The notes under the pieces were generated by a model. The model had not been told where the DNA came from and did not search any database. It saw only the letters and a program-made list of their open reading frames with translations. From Lysinibacillus boronitolerans JCM 21713 = 10a = NBRC 103108 (GTDB taxonomy: Bacteria; Bacillota; Bacilli; Bacillales_A; Planococcaceae): 64,000 bases of DNA. A program made the position numbers and the translations under genes. Shown one piece after another: positions 53,731 through 63,400 of this stretch (positions are counted from its first letter, which is position 1; each line of letters begins with the position of its first letter). The stretch spans positions 100,737 to 164,736 of the forward strand of contig NZ_JPVR01000072.1 in assembly GCF_000772935.1 (NCBI RefSeq), given 5' to 3'.

Positions 53731-54638
53731 TTTACCGGCTCCTCTTCATGATGATGGTCATGGTCGTGATCATGGTGGTGGTGATGGTCATGCCCATGAT
53801 CGTGCTCATGATGGTGATGATGATGCGCATGTCCATGTATTGCCGCATAGGCACGATAGTCTTCTAAATCTTGCATACCTGTAGATGTACCGTTGATCGC
53901 CTGTTCAATACGCTCTAATAAAACATTTTGTAAACGTTCATGGTAACCAAAATAGTTAGCAATTTGAATATCACACTCTGGATAAAGTTCCTTAAACTTC
54001 TCACACATGCCATGCATGCGTTCCATCAAAATGCCTGTGAATAAGAAGTATGGTAACATGATGATTTTTTTTGCACCTAATTTGACACAACGTTCAATTC
54101 CTTCTTCAACTCGTGGATCTGTGACACCCATAAAAGCACTTTCTACGTATTTTACAGGTAGTTTTTCCCATAAAAGTCGCGTGATTTTATAAAAATCACC
54201 ATTAGCAGATGGGTCACTGCCACCTCGTGCAATCAATAAAATCGCTGTGTCTTCCTGCTCTTGTTCTGAATTAAAGCCAATTTCGGCTAGGCGATCTTGT
54301 AAAATGGCAAAGATTTCATCATGGATACCAATTGTTTGACCATATGTGAAGGTAATCGATGGATAATGCTCACGTGCATGCTCGATTTCCGCTGGAATAT
54401 GCAGCTTTGAATGGCCTGCATGCAGTAAAATGATTGGAATTACATGTACCTCTGTTGCTCCCTTTTTCACACAGTTTGTAATACCTTCTTCGATGTTAGG
54501 TGAAGCAAATTCAAGGAAACAAGTTTCCACTAAAAATTGTTCATCAATACGAGGTGTCATTTGTTCGATAAATGTACGAACCTCATCATTTCCTGCTGCT
54601 AAACGGCTCCCATGGCCGACAAATAAAATAGCTTTCAT
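53727..54638 (-). CDS. cbiX: Sirohydrochlorin cobaltochelatase, long form with histidine-rich tail
   Basis: Inserts cobalt into sirohydrochlorin. About 303 aa with two chelatase-like halves. Active-site histidines are in FVGHGSR (H9) and LLHAGHSKLHIP (near H76); the second half starts LLIARGGSDP. The C-terminal 35 residues (from about 268) are mostly His with Asp and Glu, a likely metal store or delivery arm. The MxCxxC iron-sulfur motif I recall in B. megaterium CbiX is not seen. ATG 54638 follows AAGGAG by 7 nt. Confidence 0.94.
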   Translation of the reverse strand: MKAILFVGHGSRLAAGNDEVRTFIEQMTPRIDEQFLVETCFLEFASPNIEEGITNCVKKGATEVHVIPIILLHAGHSKLHIPAEIEHAREHYPSITFTYGQTIGIHDEIFAILQDRLAEIGFNSEQEQEDTAILLIARGGSDPSANGDFYKITRLLWEKLPVKYVESAFMGVTDPRVEEGIERCVKLGAKKIIMLPYFLFTGILMERMHGMCEKFKELYPECDIQIANYFGYHERLQNVLLERIEQAINGTSTGMQDLEDYRAYAAIHGHAHHHHHHEHDHGHDHHHHHDHDHDHHHEEEPVK

Positions 54639-54652
54639 CTCTCTACTCCTTA

Positions 54653-56320
54653 CTAGTCGCCGCACGGAGCTGGCTCTACTTTTATTTTGGAAGACATATC
54701 TTGATACGTAAAATGCAGTATCTTTTTCACACGCTTAAAATATTTAAATAAACGTTCATTTGGATGAGCATTTGCTTTATATTCTTCAATAATATCTGTA
54801 ATGAGTGGAATCAGTTGCTCAGGCTCCAGCCCTTCTACAACAGGCTGTGCCGCATGAGCTGTACGACCGACTGGCTTTGCTCCAATAAAGACATCGAATT
54901 TACTTTTGCGGTAGACGATGCCAATATCATCAAATACTGCCCGATAACAGGCCATCCCACAGCCATTAAAGCCAATATTTAATGTCTTCGGTAAGGATAT
55001 ACCGCCTAGTTTTTCTTGTATTTCCTCTGCATATGGTATCGAATCAGCCTTTTCACCGTAGCAAAAATCACAAGCCTTTAGTGATAACACATCACCAATC
55101 GGGGCTAATAAAAAGCCAACTTCCTGTAATTTCTCTGTAATCTGTTCAGGGACTGTCGTTGGTATTTTCAAGTGAATTTGATGATCTGGTGTATATTCCA
55201 TCGTTCCCTCTTCCCCAACGACCTCTGCTAATGTCATCATTTGCTGGGGAGTAAAAAACTTATTAGCTACACCAGGACTAACTGCTAATTCAAAAATAGA
55301 TTCTATTTTTTGCTGTACTAGCTTCGGTGTTACTTTGACTGCGCTTGTCCCTTTGACCATTGCGAGTGCCGCTGTAGCCATTTCAAGTGCTGTTTTTTTC
55401 GGCTTTGGCGTAGCGGCTATACTGGGTTTATTAAAACGCCCTGCATTAGGGTCAGCCGTAAAGTCATTTCGCGCTGTCCCTGTCTCTTGGTTCATTGCCC
55501 AAGGTTCATTTTCTTCGCGTAAACGTTGATGTGGACGTAATGGCTGTTTTTCTTCACCCAGGGTATATTTACGCTGGTAACCGCGGGGCGTAATCATCTT
55601 ATTGTCATAGAAAAATGTTGATGAATTCCCGATAATGACAGTTGTCAGCATACCAATATCATGTTCTAGCATTTCTGCTAGTGTTGTCATGGTCACTTCT
55701 TGACGTTCCCGATAGGCACTTTTCACAAGCCCTACTGGTGTGTCTGGCGAACGATATTCTAAGAGAATTCGCTGAGCCTCGACAATTTGTCTTGTTCGAC
55801 GCCCACTTTTAGGATTGTATAAAGCAATGACAAAATCCGCCATTGCAGCTGCCTCGACACGCTTTGCAATCAAATTCCAAGGTGTTAGATGGTCACTTAA
55901 ACTGATTGTACAAGCATCGTGCATAATCGGTGCACCAAGTATACTAGCGCATGAATTAATCGCAGAAATACCAGGAACAATTTCAACTTCAATTCCTGTT
56001 GCTTCTGTCCAGCCTAGCTCAATTAACACCTCATATACTAATCCCGCCATGCCATAGACGCCTGCATCACCACTCGAAATCACCGATACGATGCTCCCTG
56101 CCTCTGCTTGACGAACGGCTTCCTGTGCTCGCGACACTTCTTCTGTCATGCCTGTACTAACAATTGATTTTGCACTTACTAAATCTTGAATCAGCTCTAC
56201 ATAGGTTTTGTAGCCTATAATCATCTCACTTTGTTGTAGTGCCTCTACTGCACGTGTCGTAATATGCTTAAAATCTCCAGGTCCAAAGCCTACTACGAAA
56301 ATTTTTCCTTTTTGCGCCAT
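54653..56320 (-). CDS. cbiH: Cobalt-factor III methyltransferase fused to a sulfite/nitrite-reductase-like Fe-S domain (CbiH60 type)
   Basis: A 555-aa fusion. Residues 1-245 are the CbiH tetrapyrrole methylase (VGFGPGDFKHIT, ISSGDAGVYGMA, PGISAINSCASILGAP) that methylates C17 and contracts the ring. A Pro/Gln-rich linker (255-310) leads to a reductase-like domain (about 320-555) with cysteines C417, C420 (CDFC) and C454, C458 (CGMAC), suited to a 4Fe-4S cluster. B. megaterium CbiH60 has the same build, and its cluster is thought to help the reductive step. GAGGGG precedes ATG 56320. Confidence 0.93.
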   Translation of the reverse strand: MAQKGKIFVVGFGPGDFKHITTRAVEALQQSEMIIGYKTYVELIQDLVSAKSIVSTGMTEEVSRAQEAVRQAEAGSIVSVISSGDAGVYGMAGLVYEVLIELGWTEATGIEVEIVPGISAINSCASILGAPIMHDACTISLSDHLTPWNLIAKRVEAAAMADFVIALYNPKSGRRTRQIVEAQRILLEYRSPDTPVGLVKSAYRERQEVTMTTLAEMLEHDIGMLTTVIIGNSSTFFYDNKMITPRGYQRKYTLGEEKQPLRPHQRLREENEPWAMNQETGTARNDFTADPNAGRFNKPSIAATPKPKKTALEMATAALAMVKGTSAVKVTPKLVQQKIESIFELAVSPGVANKFFTPQQMMTLAEVVGEEGTMEYTPDHQIHLKIPTTVPEQITEKLQEVGFLLAPIGDVLSLKACDFCYGEKADSIPYAEEIQEKLGGISLPKTLNIGFNGCGMACYRAVFDDIGIVYRKSKFDVFIGAKPVGRTAHAAQPVVEGLEPEQLIPLITDIIEEYKANAHPNERLFKYFKRVKKILHFTYQDMSSKIKVEPAPCGD

Positions 56321-56324
56321 GTTG

Positions 56325-56696
56325 TTACCCCTCTTTCACCTTTTCGATCCCTTTAATGGCAGTTGTTTGAGCAGTACGCTGTAATGTACCTTCACGAAGT
56401 GTAAAGACATGTTCGTTGTATAAGGATTCATGATGTAAATCTTGTACTAGTGTTCTAGCATGCTCTGTTGATGGCACACGATACCAATTCCCCTGGGGGT
56501 AGGCTATTACCACACAAGCATCCTTGCATCGTCCATTACAGCGCGTTCTTGTCGTATGTATTTCTTGATCGAGTGCTTGCCGTTGTATTTCATCTCGAAT
56601 GGCTAAGGTAATTTCCTCACCATCCTTTTTCATACAGCTACTGCCATTGCAAATAAAGAGATGTGTTTTCATCCCCTCTAAATTCCAAGTTGTCAT
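56325..56696 (-). CDS. Thioredoxin-like 2Fe-2S protein (CbiW-like), first gene of the cob operon
   Basis: A 123-aa protein with the thioredoxin-like ferredoxin cysteine pattern: C16 and C21 (CNGSSC), then C53, C57 and C61 (CNGRCKDAC), and a WYRVPSTEHA segment. It probably binds a 2Fe-2S cluster and may pass electrons to the CbiH-fused reductase domain next to it (4 bp apart). It holds the position of cbiW in B. megaterium. GGGGAG lies 8 nt before ATG 56696. It is preceded by the riboswitch-controlled leader. Confidence 0.85.
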   Translation of the reverse strand: MTTWNLEGMKTHLFICNGSSCMKKDGEEITLAIRDEIQRQALDQEIHTTRTRCNGRCKDACVVIAYPQGNWYRVPSTEHARTLVQDLHHESLYNEHVFTLREGTLQRTAQTTAIKGIEKVKEG

Positions 56697-56730
56697 TTTC
56701 TGTCTCCCCTCATTTGCTTTTTGGAAAAAG

Positions 56731-56766
56731 AAAAACCTTCACTCTAGAACGAAGAGTAAAGGTTTT
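56731..56766 (-). terminator. Attenuator terminator of the cob riboswitch
   Basis: On the minus strand AACCTTTACTC, a loop and GAGTGAAGGTT are followed by TTTTCTTTTT. It lies between the riboswitch and the first cob gene, so it is the expression platform: bound cobalamin should promote termination. Confidence 0.85.
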
Positions 56767-56835
56767 GTAGAAGCCAAATAAAAACGAATAGAATAAAATA
56801 CAGGTACTCGCTTTCGCTTCAACTTCTCCCTCCGA

Positions 56836-57010
56836 AAAGTTTGCATGCACAATCAAATAAGCAGGTTTCCTGACTTAAGCTTCATTTTACTTTCGCGCCT
56901 TCCCAAGTTTGCACCAGTGGCTTTGCGATTTCATCAGCTATTACAGTAGCGGGGGCTGTATTGGATTTTCACCAATTTCCCTATTATCTCGAGCTATTCG
57001 AGCACTTATT
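56836..57010 (-). promoter_or_regulatory. Cobalamin riboswitch of the cob operon
   Basis: The minus strand shows the ordered B12-element motifs: GGGAAATTGGTGAAAATCC, GCCCCCGCTACTGTAA-like sequence, GAAATCGCAAAGCCACTGG and AAGTCAGGAAACCTGC (56860-56875). It precedes a terminator and a corrin biosynthesis operon. Product feedback on synthesis is the expected role. Confidence 0.95.
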
Positions 57011-57060
57011 GACGTTTTATATGAAATTTTTATTAGAATTTTAAATAGAAAACTGTCTTT

Positions 57061-57088
57061 ATCATATCTTATTATTTTAAAATTTCAA
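57061..57088 (-). promoter_or_regulatory. Promoter of the cob operon
   Basis: On the minus strand -35 TTGAAA (57088-57083), 16 bp, -10 TATGAT (57066-57061), about 50 bp upstream of the riboswitch core. Confidence 0.65.
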
Positions 57089-57196
57089 TATTTCTTTAAA
57101 AATTTATGACAAATTTATCAATTATGAGGTGGACTAGGGTATAAAATTTATACAATCACATAATTAGCATACAAAATATTATCAGAATATTCATCA

Positions 57197-57224
57197 TTGA
57201 CCTTTAATTAAAAAAATTTATAAA
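57197..57224 (+). promoter_or_regulatory. Possible promoter of cbiMNQO
   Basis: TTGACC (57197-57202), 16 bp, TATAAA (57219-57224), about 75 bp before the riboswitch core. The surrounding AT-rich sequence offers other weak candidates. Confidence 0.45.
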
Positions 57225-57295
57225 AGGTATAGCATATTTATGGAAATTCATGTTACACTTTGTCGTGAAATCTCACAATTTGAATGTTTTTCGGT

Positions 57296-57495
57296 GTAAA
57301 ATGCTTGTCATTTTGCTTAAAAGGGAAGCCGGTTTGAGTCCGGCGCGGTCCCGCCACTGTAATAGGGAGCTTTATAGAATATGTCACTGTCCAACGGATG
57401 GGAAGACCTATAAAGCATTGAACTAGAGCCAGGAGACCTGCCGAAAAATAAGTGATCGTTTCAACCTACGAGGATAGGTGTGCGGCTTAGCAGAT
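57296..57495 (+). promoter_or_regulatory. Cobalamin riboswitch of cbiMNQO
   Basis: Textbook B12 element: GGGAAGCCGG, GTCCGGCGCGGTCCCGCC, ACTGTAA (57325-57363), then GAGCCAGGAGACCTGCC (57427-57443) and the CGAGGATAGGTG segment pairing region. A terminator at 57523-57557 forms the expression platform. It should shut down cobalt import when cobalamin is plentiful. Confidence 0.97.
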
Positions 57496-57522
57496 GAGAC
57501 TGTTATTTGCTTTTTTAGCTAT

Positions 57523-57557
57523 GCACTTTTCCACCACTGGAGAAGTGCTTTTTTTAA
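57523..57557 (+). terminator. Attenuator terminator upstream of cbiM
   Basis: GCACTTTTCC (57523-57532) pairs with GGAGAAGTGC (57539-57548), followed by a T run. Confidence 0.88.
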
Positions 57558-57608
57558 TTACGCACGCAATATTCTAAAAATCTATTAATTAGTTAGGAGG
57601 AAAGCTTT

Positions 57609-58355
57609 TTGAAATTATCATGGTGGAAACTTAGTTATTTTTTACTGGCCTTTTTAATCGTGCCAAAACGTGCCTTTGCCATGCATATCATGGAAGGTTT
57701 TTTACCAATCGAATGGGCTATTTTTTGGTGGGTCATCTCTATTCCTTTTATCATTTTAGGATTGCGTTCTATTCGAAAAACCATTGAAGAAAATCCTGAA
57801 ACAAAAATGCTTTTGGGACTTTCAGGTGCCTTTGCCTTTGTGCTATCCGCCTTAAAAATCCCTTCTGTTACAGGTAGCTGCTCTCATCCAACCGGTGTAG
57901 GTCTTGGAACAGTTCTCTTTGGCCCTCTAGCTATGAGTGTAATTGGAACAATCGTTTTATTATTCCAATCTTTATTATTAGCACATGGTGGAATCACAAC
58001 TTTAGGGGCTAACGCCTTTTCTATGGCTATTGTAGGTCCTTTTATTGCTTACTTTGTCTTTAAAGGAGCACAAAAAGTAGGCTTGTCATTTTCACTAGCC
58101 GTTTTCTTTGCAGCCATGCTTGGTGATTTAGGTACATATGTTGTGACTTCTGTACAACTAGCACTAGCCTTCCCTTCTGAGGTTGGAGGCTTTATGGCAT
58201 CCTTTACAAAGTTTGCAGGTATTTTTGCCTTAACTCAAATTCCTTTAGCCGTGAGTGAAGGCATTTTAACCGTCATTGTGATGAATTTCTTGAAAAAATA
58301 CAATATTAGCGAATTAAAAACTTTACGTGTTTTCTCAACAAAGGAGGCACATTAA
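57609..58355 (+). CDS. cbiM: Cobalt ECF transporter substrate-binding component CbiM
   Basis: A 248-aa membrane protein that binds Co2+ for the cobalt ECF transporter. A signal peptide ends before MHIMEGFLP (M25, H26): the exposed Met-His N-terminus is the metal-binding loop of CbiM. About six more membrane helices follow, with [12 protein letters not shown] and the [17 protein letters not shown] segment. TTG 57609 lies 7 nt after AGGAGG. First gene of the riboswitch-controlled operon. Confidence 0.96.
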   Translation: MKLSWWKLSYFLLAFLIVPKRAFAMHIMEGFLPIEWAIFWWVISIPFIILGLRSIRKTIEENPETKMLLGLSGAFAFVLSALKIPSVTGSCSHPTGVGLGTVLFGPLAMSVIGTIVLLFQSLLLAHGGITTLGANAFSMAIVGPFIAYFVFKGAQKVGLSFSLAVFFAAMLGDLGTYVVTSVQLALAFPSEVGGFMASFTKFAGIFALTQIPLAVSEGILTVIVMNFLKKYNISELKTLRVFSTKEAH

Positions 58356-58357
58356 AG

Positions 58358-58630
58358 ATGAAAAAAAATTTATTGCTGTTAGCCATTGTAGTGTTGTTAG
58401 CCATTATTCCCTTGTTCATACAAAAAGGTGCTGAATTTGGTGGTGCTGATGGTGAGGCAGAAGCAGCTATTGGTGAAATCAATGCGGAATATGAGCCATG
58501 GTTTGAGAGTCTATGGGAGCCACCTAGTGGTGAAATCGAAAGCTTATTATTCGTGCTACAGGCAGCTATAGGAGCTGGCTTTATTGGCTACTTCATCGGC
58601 TATATGCGTGGCAAACACAAAGAAGGTTAA
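58358..58630 (+). CDS. cbiN: Cobalt ECF transporter auxiliary subunit CbiN
   Basis: A 90-aa protein with two membrane helices (about residues 4-21 and 62-82) and an extracytoplasmic loop containing GGADGEAEAAIGEINAEYEP and the W-rich SLWEPPSGEIESLLF. CbiN assists metal loading of CbiM. It starts 2 bp after the cbiM stop. Confidence 0.95.
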   Translation: MKKNLLLLAIVVLLAIIPLFIQKGAEFGGADGEAEAAIGEINAEYEPWFESLWEPPSGEIESLLFVLQAAIGAGFIGYFIGYMRGKHKEG

Positions 58631-58635
58631 CCATT

Positions 58636-59409
58636 ATGTTACTCATTGATAAGTATGCCTATCTGAATAAGCTAGCGTCCGTTCATCCGCTAGAAAAAAT
58701 GATATTTTCACTTGGACTACTTCTCATAACGCTCATTATGAGAGATGAACGACTTTCACTCATTACATTTTTTGTAATGAGTGCTTTTATCATTGTAGGT
58801 GCAAAAATTCCGCTTACATACTATTTCAAATTATTATTGCTACCTGGCTTTTTCTTATTAACAAGCCTCGTTTCTATTTTACTTTCCTTTACATCATCAA
58901 CGAATGCACTCCCTGCCCATATTTGGTCGTTTACCTGGAGCAATTGGACTGTCTTTATCGGGAACGCAAGTATGTTAGCAGCACAACAGCTGTTCTTTAT
59001 AGTCCTTGGCAGTATTAGTTGTTTATACTTTTTAATTCTAACCACTTCTGTACAAGGCATATGTTATGTGCTACGACAATGGCGACTCCCCTCTTTATTG
59101 GTTGAGCTCGTCGAACTAACCTATCGTTTTATTTTTATGTTTTTAGCAAGTATGCAAAATATACATCTCGCGCAGCAAGCACGTCTCGGCTATCATTCAC
59201 CGATACAATGGTTACGCTCTGTCTCCATTCTCATTGCGGCATTATTTGTGGAAATGTTTCAACATAGTCGGGAGCTCAACAATGCCATGCAATCACGAGG
59301 TGGCGAGGCCGTCTATTGGCAAGAGATGGGCTCCTATAGCAAGAAAAATTGGCTAGGCATGGCAGCTATATTACTAGTCCTCATCGTATACGGAGGGTAT
59401 TTCACATGA
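58636..59409 (+). CDS. cbiQ: Cobalt ECF transporter transmembrane component CbiQ
   Basis: The 257-aa EcfT-type coupling protein with about five membrane helices. The cytoplasmic coupling motifs are visible as QQARLGYHSP and ELNNAMQSRGGE (the A-R-G type motif, near residues 212-223). It links CbiM to the ATPase CbiO. It overlaps cbiO by 4 bp. Confidence 0.94.
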   Translation: MLLIDKYAYLNKLASVHPLEKMIFSLGLLLITLIMRDERLSLITFFVMSAFIIVGAKIPLTYYFKLLLLPGFFLLTSLVSILLSFTSSTNALPAHIWSFTWSNWTVFIGNASMLAAQQLFFIVLGSISCLYFLILTTSVQGICYVLRQWRLPSLLVELVELTYRFIFMFLASMQNIHLAQQARLGYHSPIQWLRSVSILIAALFVEMFQHSRELNNAMQSRGGEAVYWQEMGSYSKKNWLGMAAILLVLIVYGGYFT

Positions 59410-60242
59410 CAGCATTTTATTTTAAACTCAACCAATTATCATATGCCTATGCGGATGGTACGAAGGCGTTGTCTGATATAACATTACACATTCCAAAAGG
59501 TAAAAAAATTGCCATACTCGGGCATAATGGCGCAGGAAAATCGACTTTATTTCAGCATCTTAATGGTATTTTGAAACCTACCACTGGAACCATTTTATTC
59601 GAAGGCAACAGGCTGGAATATAATCGAAAAGCTTTAAAGGCGCTACGTCAAAAAGTCGGCATTGTTTTCCAAAATGCAGATCATCAGCTTTTTTCTGGGA
59701 CCGTCAAGCAAGATATAGCATTTGGCCCATTGAATCTCGGCTGGTCTCCTGAAAAAACGGAAGAAAAAATAGCATGGGCCGTTGCGCAAACCGAAGTGGA
59801 AGATTTGCTCGATAAGCCCATTCATTTTTTAAGCGTAGGTCAGAAAAAACGAGTAGCAATGGCAGGCGTTTTAGCCATGGAGCCCTCAGTCCTTTTGTTA
59901 GACGAACCAACAGCAGGTCTTGATAATTATTATGCTACACAAGTATTACAATACTTAGCCAAATTAGAAGATGGTGAGAGAACCATTTTACTAGCAACCC
60001 ATGACATTCCTCTCGCCTATGAATGGGCCGATCTAATGATTGTGATGGAGGCTGGAAAAATTATTTATAACGGCGATCCAATCACCTTGTTTTATGAAGA
60101 AGAATTGTTAAATCGCGCGCACCTTGAACGTCCATGGGTTTTTGAAATGGTCATAGCATTACAAAAAAAGAAGCTCTTGCCCGATAATATCAAAATCCCT
60201 CGTTCCAAGCAGGAGTTACAACAATTAATAGAACAGCTCTAA
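59406..60242 (+). CDS. cbiO: Cobalt ECF transporter ATPase CbiO
   Basis: A 278-aa ABC ATPase that powers cobalt uptake. Walker A is GHNGAGKST (near residue 38), the Q-loop FQNADHQLFSG, the signature LSVGQKKRVAMAG, Walker B VLLLDEPTAGLD, and the switch histidine LATHD. ATG 59406 overlaps the cbiQ stop (ATGA); a longer frame into cbiQ has no ribosome site. Confidence 0.96.
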   Translation: MTAFYFKLNQLSYAYADGTKALSDITLHIPKGKKIAILGHNGAGKSTLFQHLNGILKPTTGTILFEGNRLEYNRKALKALRQKVGIVFQNADHQLFSGTVKQDIAFGPLNLGWSPEKTEEKIAWAVAQTEVEDLLDKPIHFLSVGQKKRVAMAGVLAMEPSVLLLDEPTAGLDNYYATQVLQYLAKLEDGERTILLATHDIPLAYEWADLMIVMEAGKIIYNGDPITLFYEEELLNRAHLERPWVFEMVIALQKKKLLPDNIKIPRSKQELQQLIEQL

Positions 60243-60264
60243 AGTCTTTAACAATACCAAGGTC

Positions 60265-60302
60265 ACGAAAAACAGACAGTATTTAACTGTATGGTTTTTC
60301 GT
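60265..60302 (+). terminator. Possible terminator of cbiMNQO
   Basis: ACGAAAAAC (60265-60273) pairs with GTTTTTCGT (60294-60302), with an inner ACAGT/ACTGT helix. The T run is inside the 3' arm and not after it, so efficiency is uncertain. The gap 60303-60421 shows a leader with AAGGAG but no clear promoter. Confidence 0.45.
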
Positions 60303-60421
60303 TCTACCCGCCAAAAGTTAAATGAGGGAAGAAAAATTTTCCTTCATTACGAAACTTTTCTAATCTTTGTCCGTATTAATATAGTCGAGACTTAATTTAT
60401 AACACCAAGGAGAGATAACAA

Positions 60422-63400
60422 TTGAAAAGTTGGTATAAAAAATCAGTCGCTGTTGTAGCATCTGCTGCACTCATGGTTCCTGCTGCTTCTGCCTTTGCTG
60501 AGGCACCCCAGCATAAAGCAAAAAACATGCTGGCAAACAGTGCGAAACAAACAGAGAAGAATGAAGAAAAATGGATGAGTAAGGATACAATTGTTATCAA
60601 GCATTCAGGTCTTGATAAAAACGTACATAAAAAAATTGGCTCCAAGGTCATCCGCTCCATTCCTTCATTAGGTTATGATGTTGTACAACTAAATAAAGGC
60701 GTATCGATCGAAAAAGCCGTCTCTTACTATTTAAAGCAAAACGGAATATCAAGTGTATCTCCTAGTTACATCTATCATTCCTTTACTAAAGAAGCTGATC
60801 CTAAAAAACAAGAGATGTATCATTTAAACCTACTGCAAATGGATAAGGCACTAGAATTAGCAGGCAACCATGATGTCACAGTTGCTGTCATTGATTCTGG
60901 TGTAGATTTTAAACACCCCGATCTAAAGTCACAAGTACTCCCACCCTATAATGCAGCAGCACCCGCTAATACTACTTATTCAGGCGATCACGGAACACAT
61001 GTGGCAGGTATTATCGCCGCAGCAAAAGATAATGGCGTAGGTGGGCACGGGATTAATCCGAATGCGAAGTTGCTGCCAATTGATGTATTTAATGGCAATG
61101 AAGGTGCTAATGATTTCATCATTGCACAGGGTATTCTTTATGCAATTGAGCAGGGCGTAGACGTTATTAATATGAGTCTAGGAGGCTATGGTGAATCTCC
61201 TCTGATGAAGGAAGCCGTTCAGAAAGCGATTGATAGTGGTATTACAATTGTGGCGGCCGCAGGAAATGAATCGACAGATGAATATTCCTTCCCCGCTTCT
61301 TTTGAAGGTGTCATTAGTGTTGGTTCAACAAACGAACGCAACAAACTATCAAGCTACTCCAATTACGGTCCGTCTGTTGATATTGTTGCACCAGGTGAAG
61401 ACATTTATAGCACCGTTCATGATGCGAAAAAAGGTTCATCCTTTGTCAAGTTTAGTGGTACATCCATGGCTTCTCCTGTCGTGGCAGGTATCGCCTCTCT
61501 TCTTAAATCAAAAGACCCATCTTTAAAACCGCATCAAATAGAAGCGATTTTAGAAATGACAGCACAAGATTTGGGCGAGAAAGGTTATGATCTTACTTAT
61601 GGTCATGGATTAGTTGACCCTGTAAAAGCATTACAGTTTGATTTCAATAAATTGCCTAAGCATTATTCAGAAACAAAGGAAGATCGTATTAAAAACGCCA
61701 AGGTCCTTGCTAAAAATAAGCTAAATACTGAACAGGGTGCTTTTGAACAGCAAGACGAGAAGAAATGGTATAAAGTCGATTTAGAAGAAAATGAATATGC
61801 TCAATTAACATTAAAAGGCGCTGACAAATACGACTATGCCTTTGATTTATATTTCTACCCAAATAGTGGGATTGGTGATGTAGAGCCGATCCTTGTTAAT
61901 GATGTTCGTGTAGGAAAAAAAGAAGGTTATCTATTTAAAGCAGATCAAAAGGGAACGCTTGTTATTGGTGTCAAAGATCATAATGGAAGCTATAGTTTAA
62001 AAGGCAAATCTACTTATATTTTCACAGCACAAACGACGAAGGACTTGCCAATAGATACAATAGACAAGTCTACGATGGAGCCTATTAAAAAGTTCCCATA
62101 TAGTACAGCAGGTAAAAACTATACATTACTGTCAAAAGATCAACAACAAGATCAAGATTACTTCACGTTCTCTGTCAAAAAACCGACGACATTACAGTTT
62201 GATCTATCAGGAATTCCAGGTGTCACTGCCTCTATGGAGCTTTATCTAAAAGATGATTTTAATCCTGTACCACCAGAAGAAATCGATCAAGCTGAAAATG
62301 ATGAAGGTGAAGAAGAGGAAGCCTATCCAATGCAGACCGCTTATGGTACAGCAAAAGGTGAACCTGTTCGTATGATTATCGATGCTGTTCCAGATCAAGA
62401 GTACGTTTTAAGTGTATCTAATGAAAGTAATAGCGAGTTTTCTATGGAGATGTTCTTTAGTGGCGGCATCGAAAAAGAAGAAACGATCAGTGAATCAATG
62501 ATCCCTTACACATTAAAAGGTGAAGTAGTTACCCTTCCACCTGATGAGGATGGATTACCTGTAGATGAAGCCATGGCAGAAGAAAATGTTCCTGAGGGCC
62601 AATTACCGCTTATAGAAACTAACATAAAAAAACGTAATGCAATTGACAGCCTGATGAGTATGTTATTGAATTCTACAGGTTCAGGCAACCTAGAAAATGT
62701 TGATCCTATCATTAAGCAGGCGATCCGTTTTGAAATAGGCGAAGATCAAAAGGCTTATTTCCAAACAGATTATGATGAGGATTATTTCTTATTTAAAGCG
62801 AAGGAAGACGCCCTTTATAGCTTCAGCTTTTTGAAAGGCATGAACCAAATGCCAACAGGTACAGTGTTTGAATATGATGAAGAAACAAAAGAATTAATTC
62901 CCGTTTCATCCTTAACTAATGACCTTGGTATACTGGCACTACTACTTGGTTCAGCCGGTAACGAGGATGATGCAAAGGTCATACCATTGAAAAAGGACAA
63001 AACCTACGTGGTAGCCGTTGTCAATGCTGGAGAACGATCTGCCGAGCCTTATACATTGAAAACAAAGAAAATAGGCGATCTTCCAGCAGAGTACAATCCA
63101 GACAATCATGAGGAAGCAAAAGCGCTAAAAATTCAACCAGGTACTACTTATAGAGACCATCTGATTTATCAAGATGATGTAGATTATTATTACTATAAGC
63201 AACAAGGCAATGATGAGGTCATGAGTCTGCTTCTTTCTTCAGTTCCTTTTACAAATGAACAATTGACTCAGCTACCTAAAGAACTGCAAAAAGACTTAAA
63301 ATTTGCAGGAGCTATTATCGAAGATACGAACGGCAATATGAAGATTGATGCCAAAGAAATGGAAACAGAAATTCCATTTGGCTTAGGTGATAATATTCTT

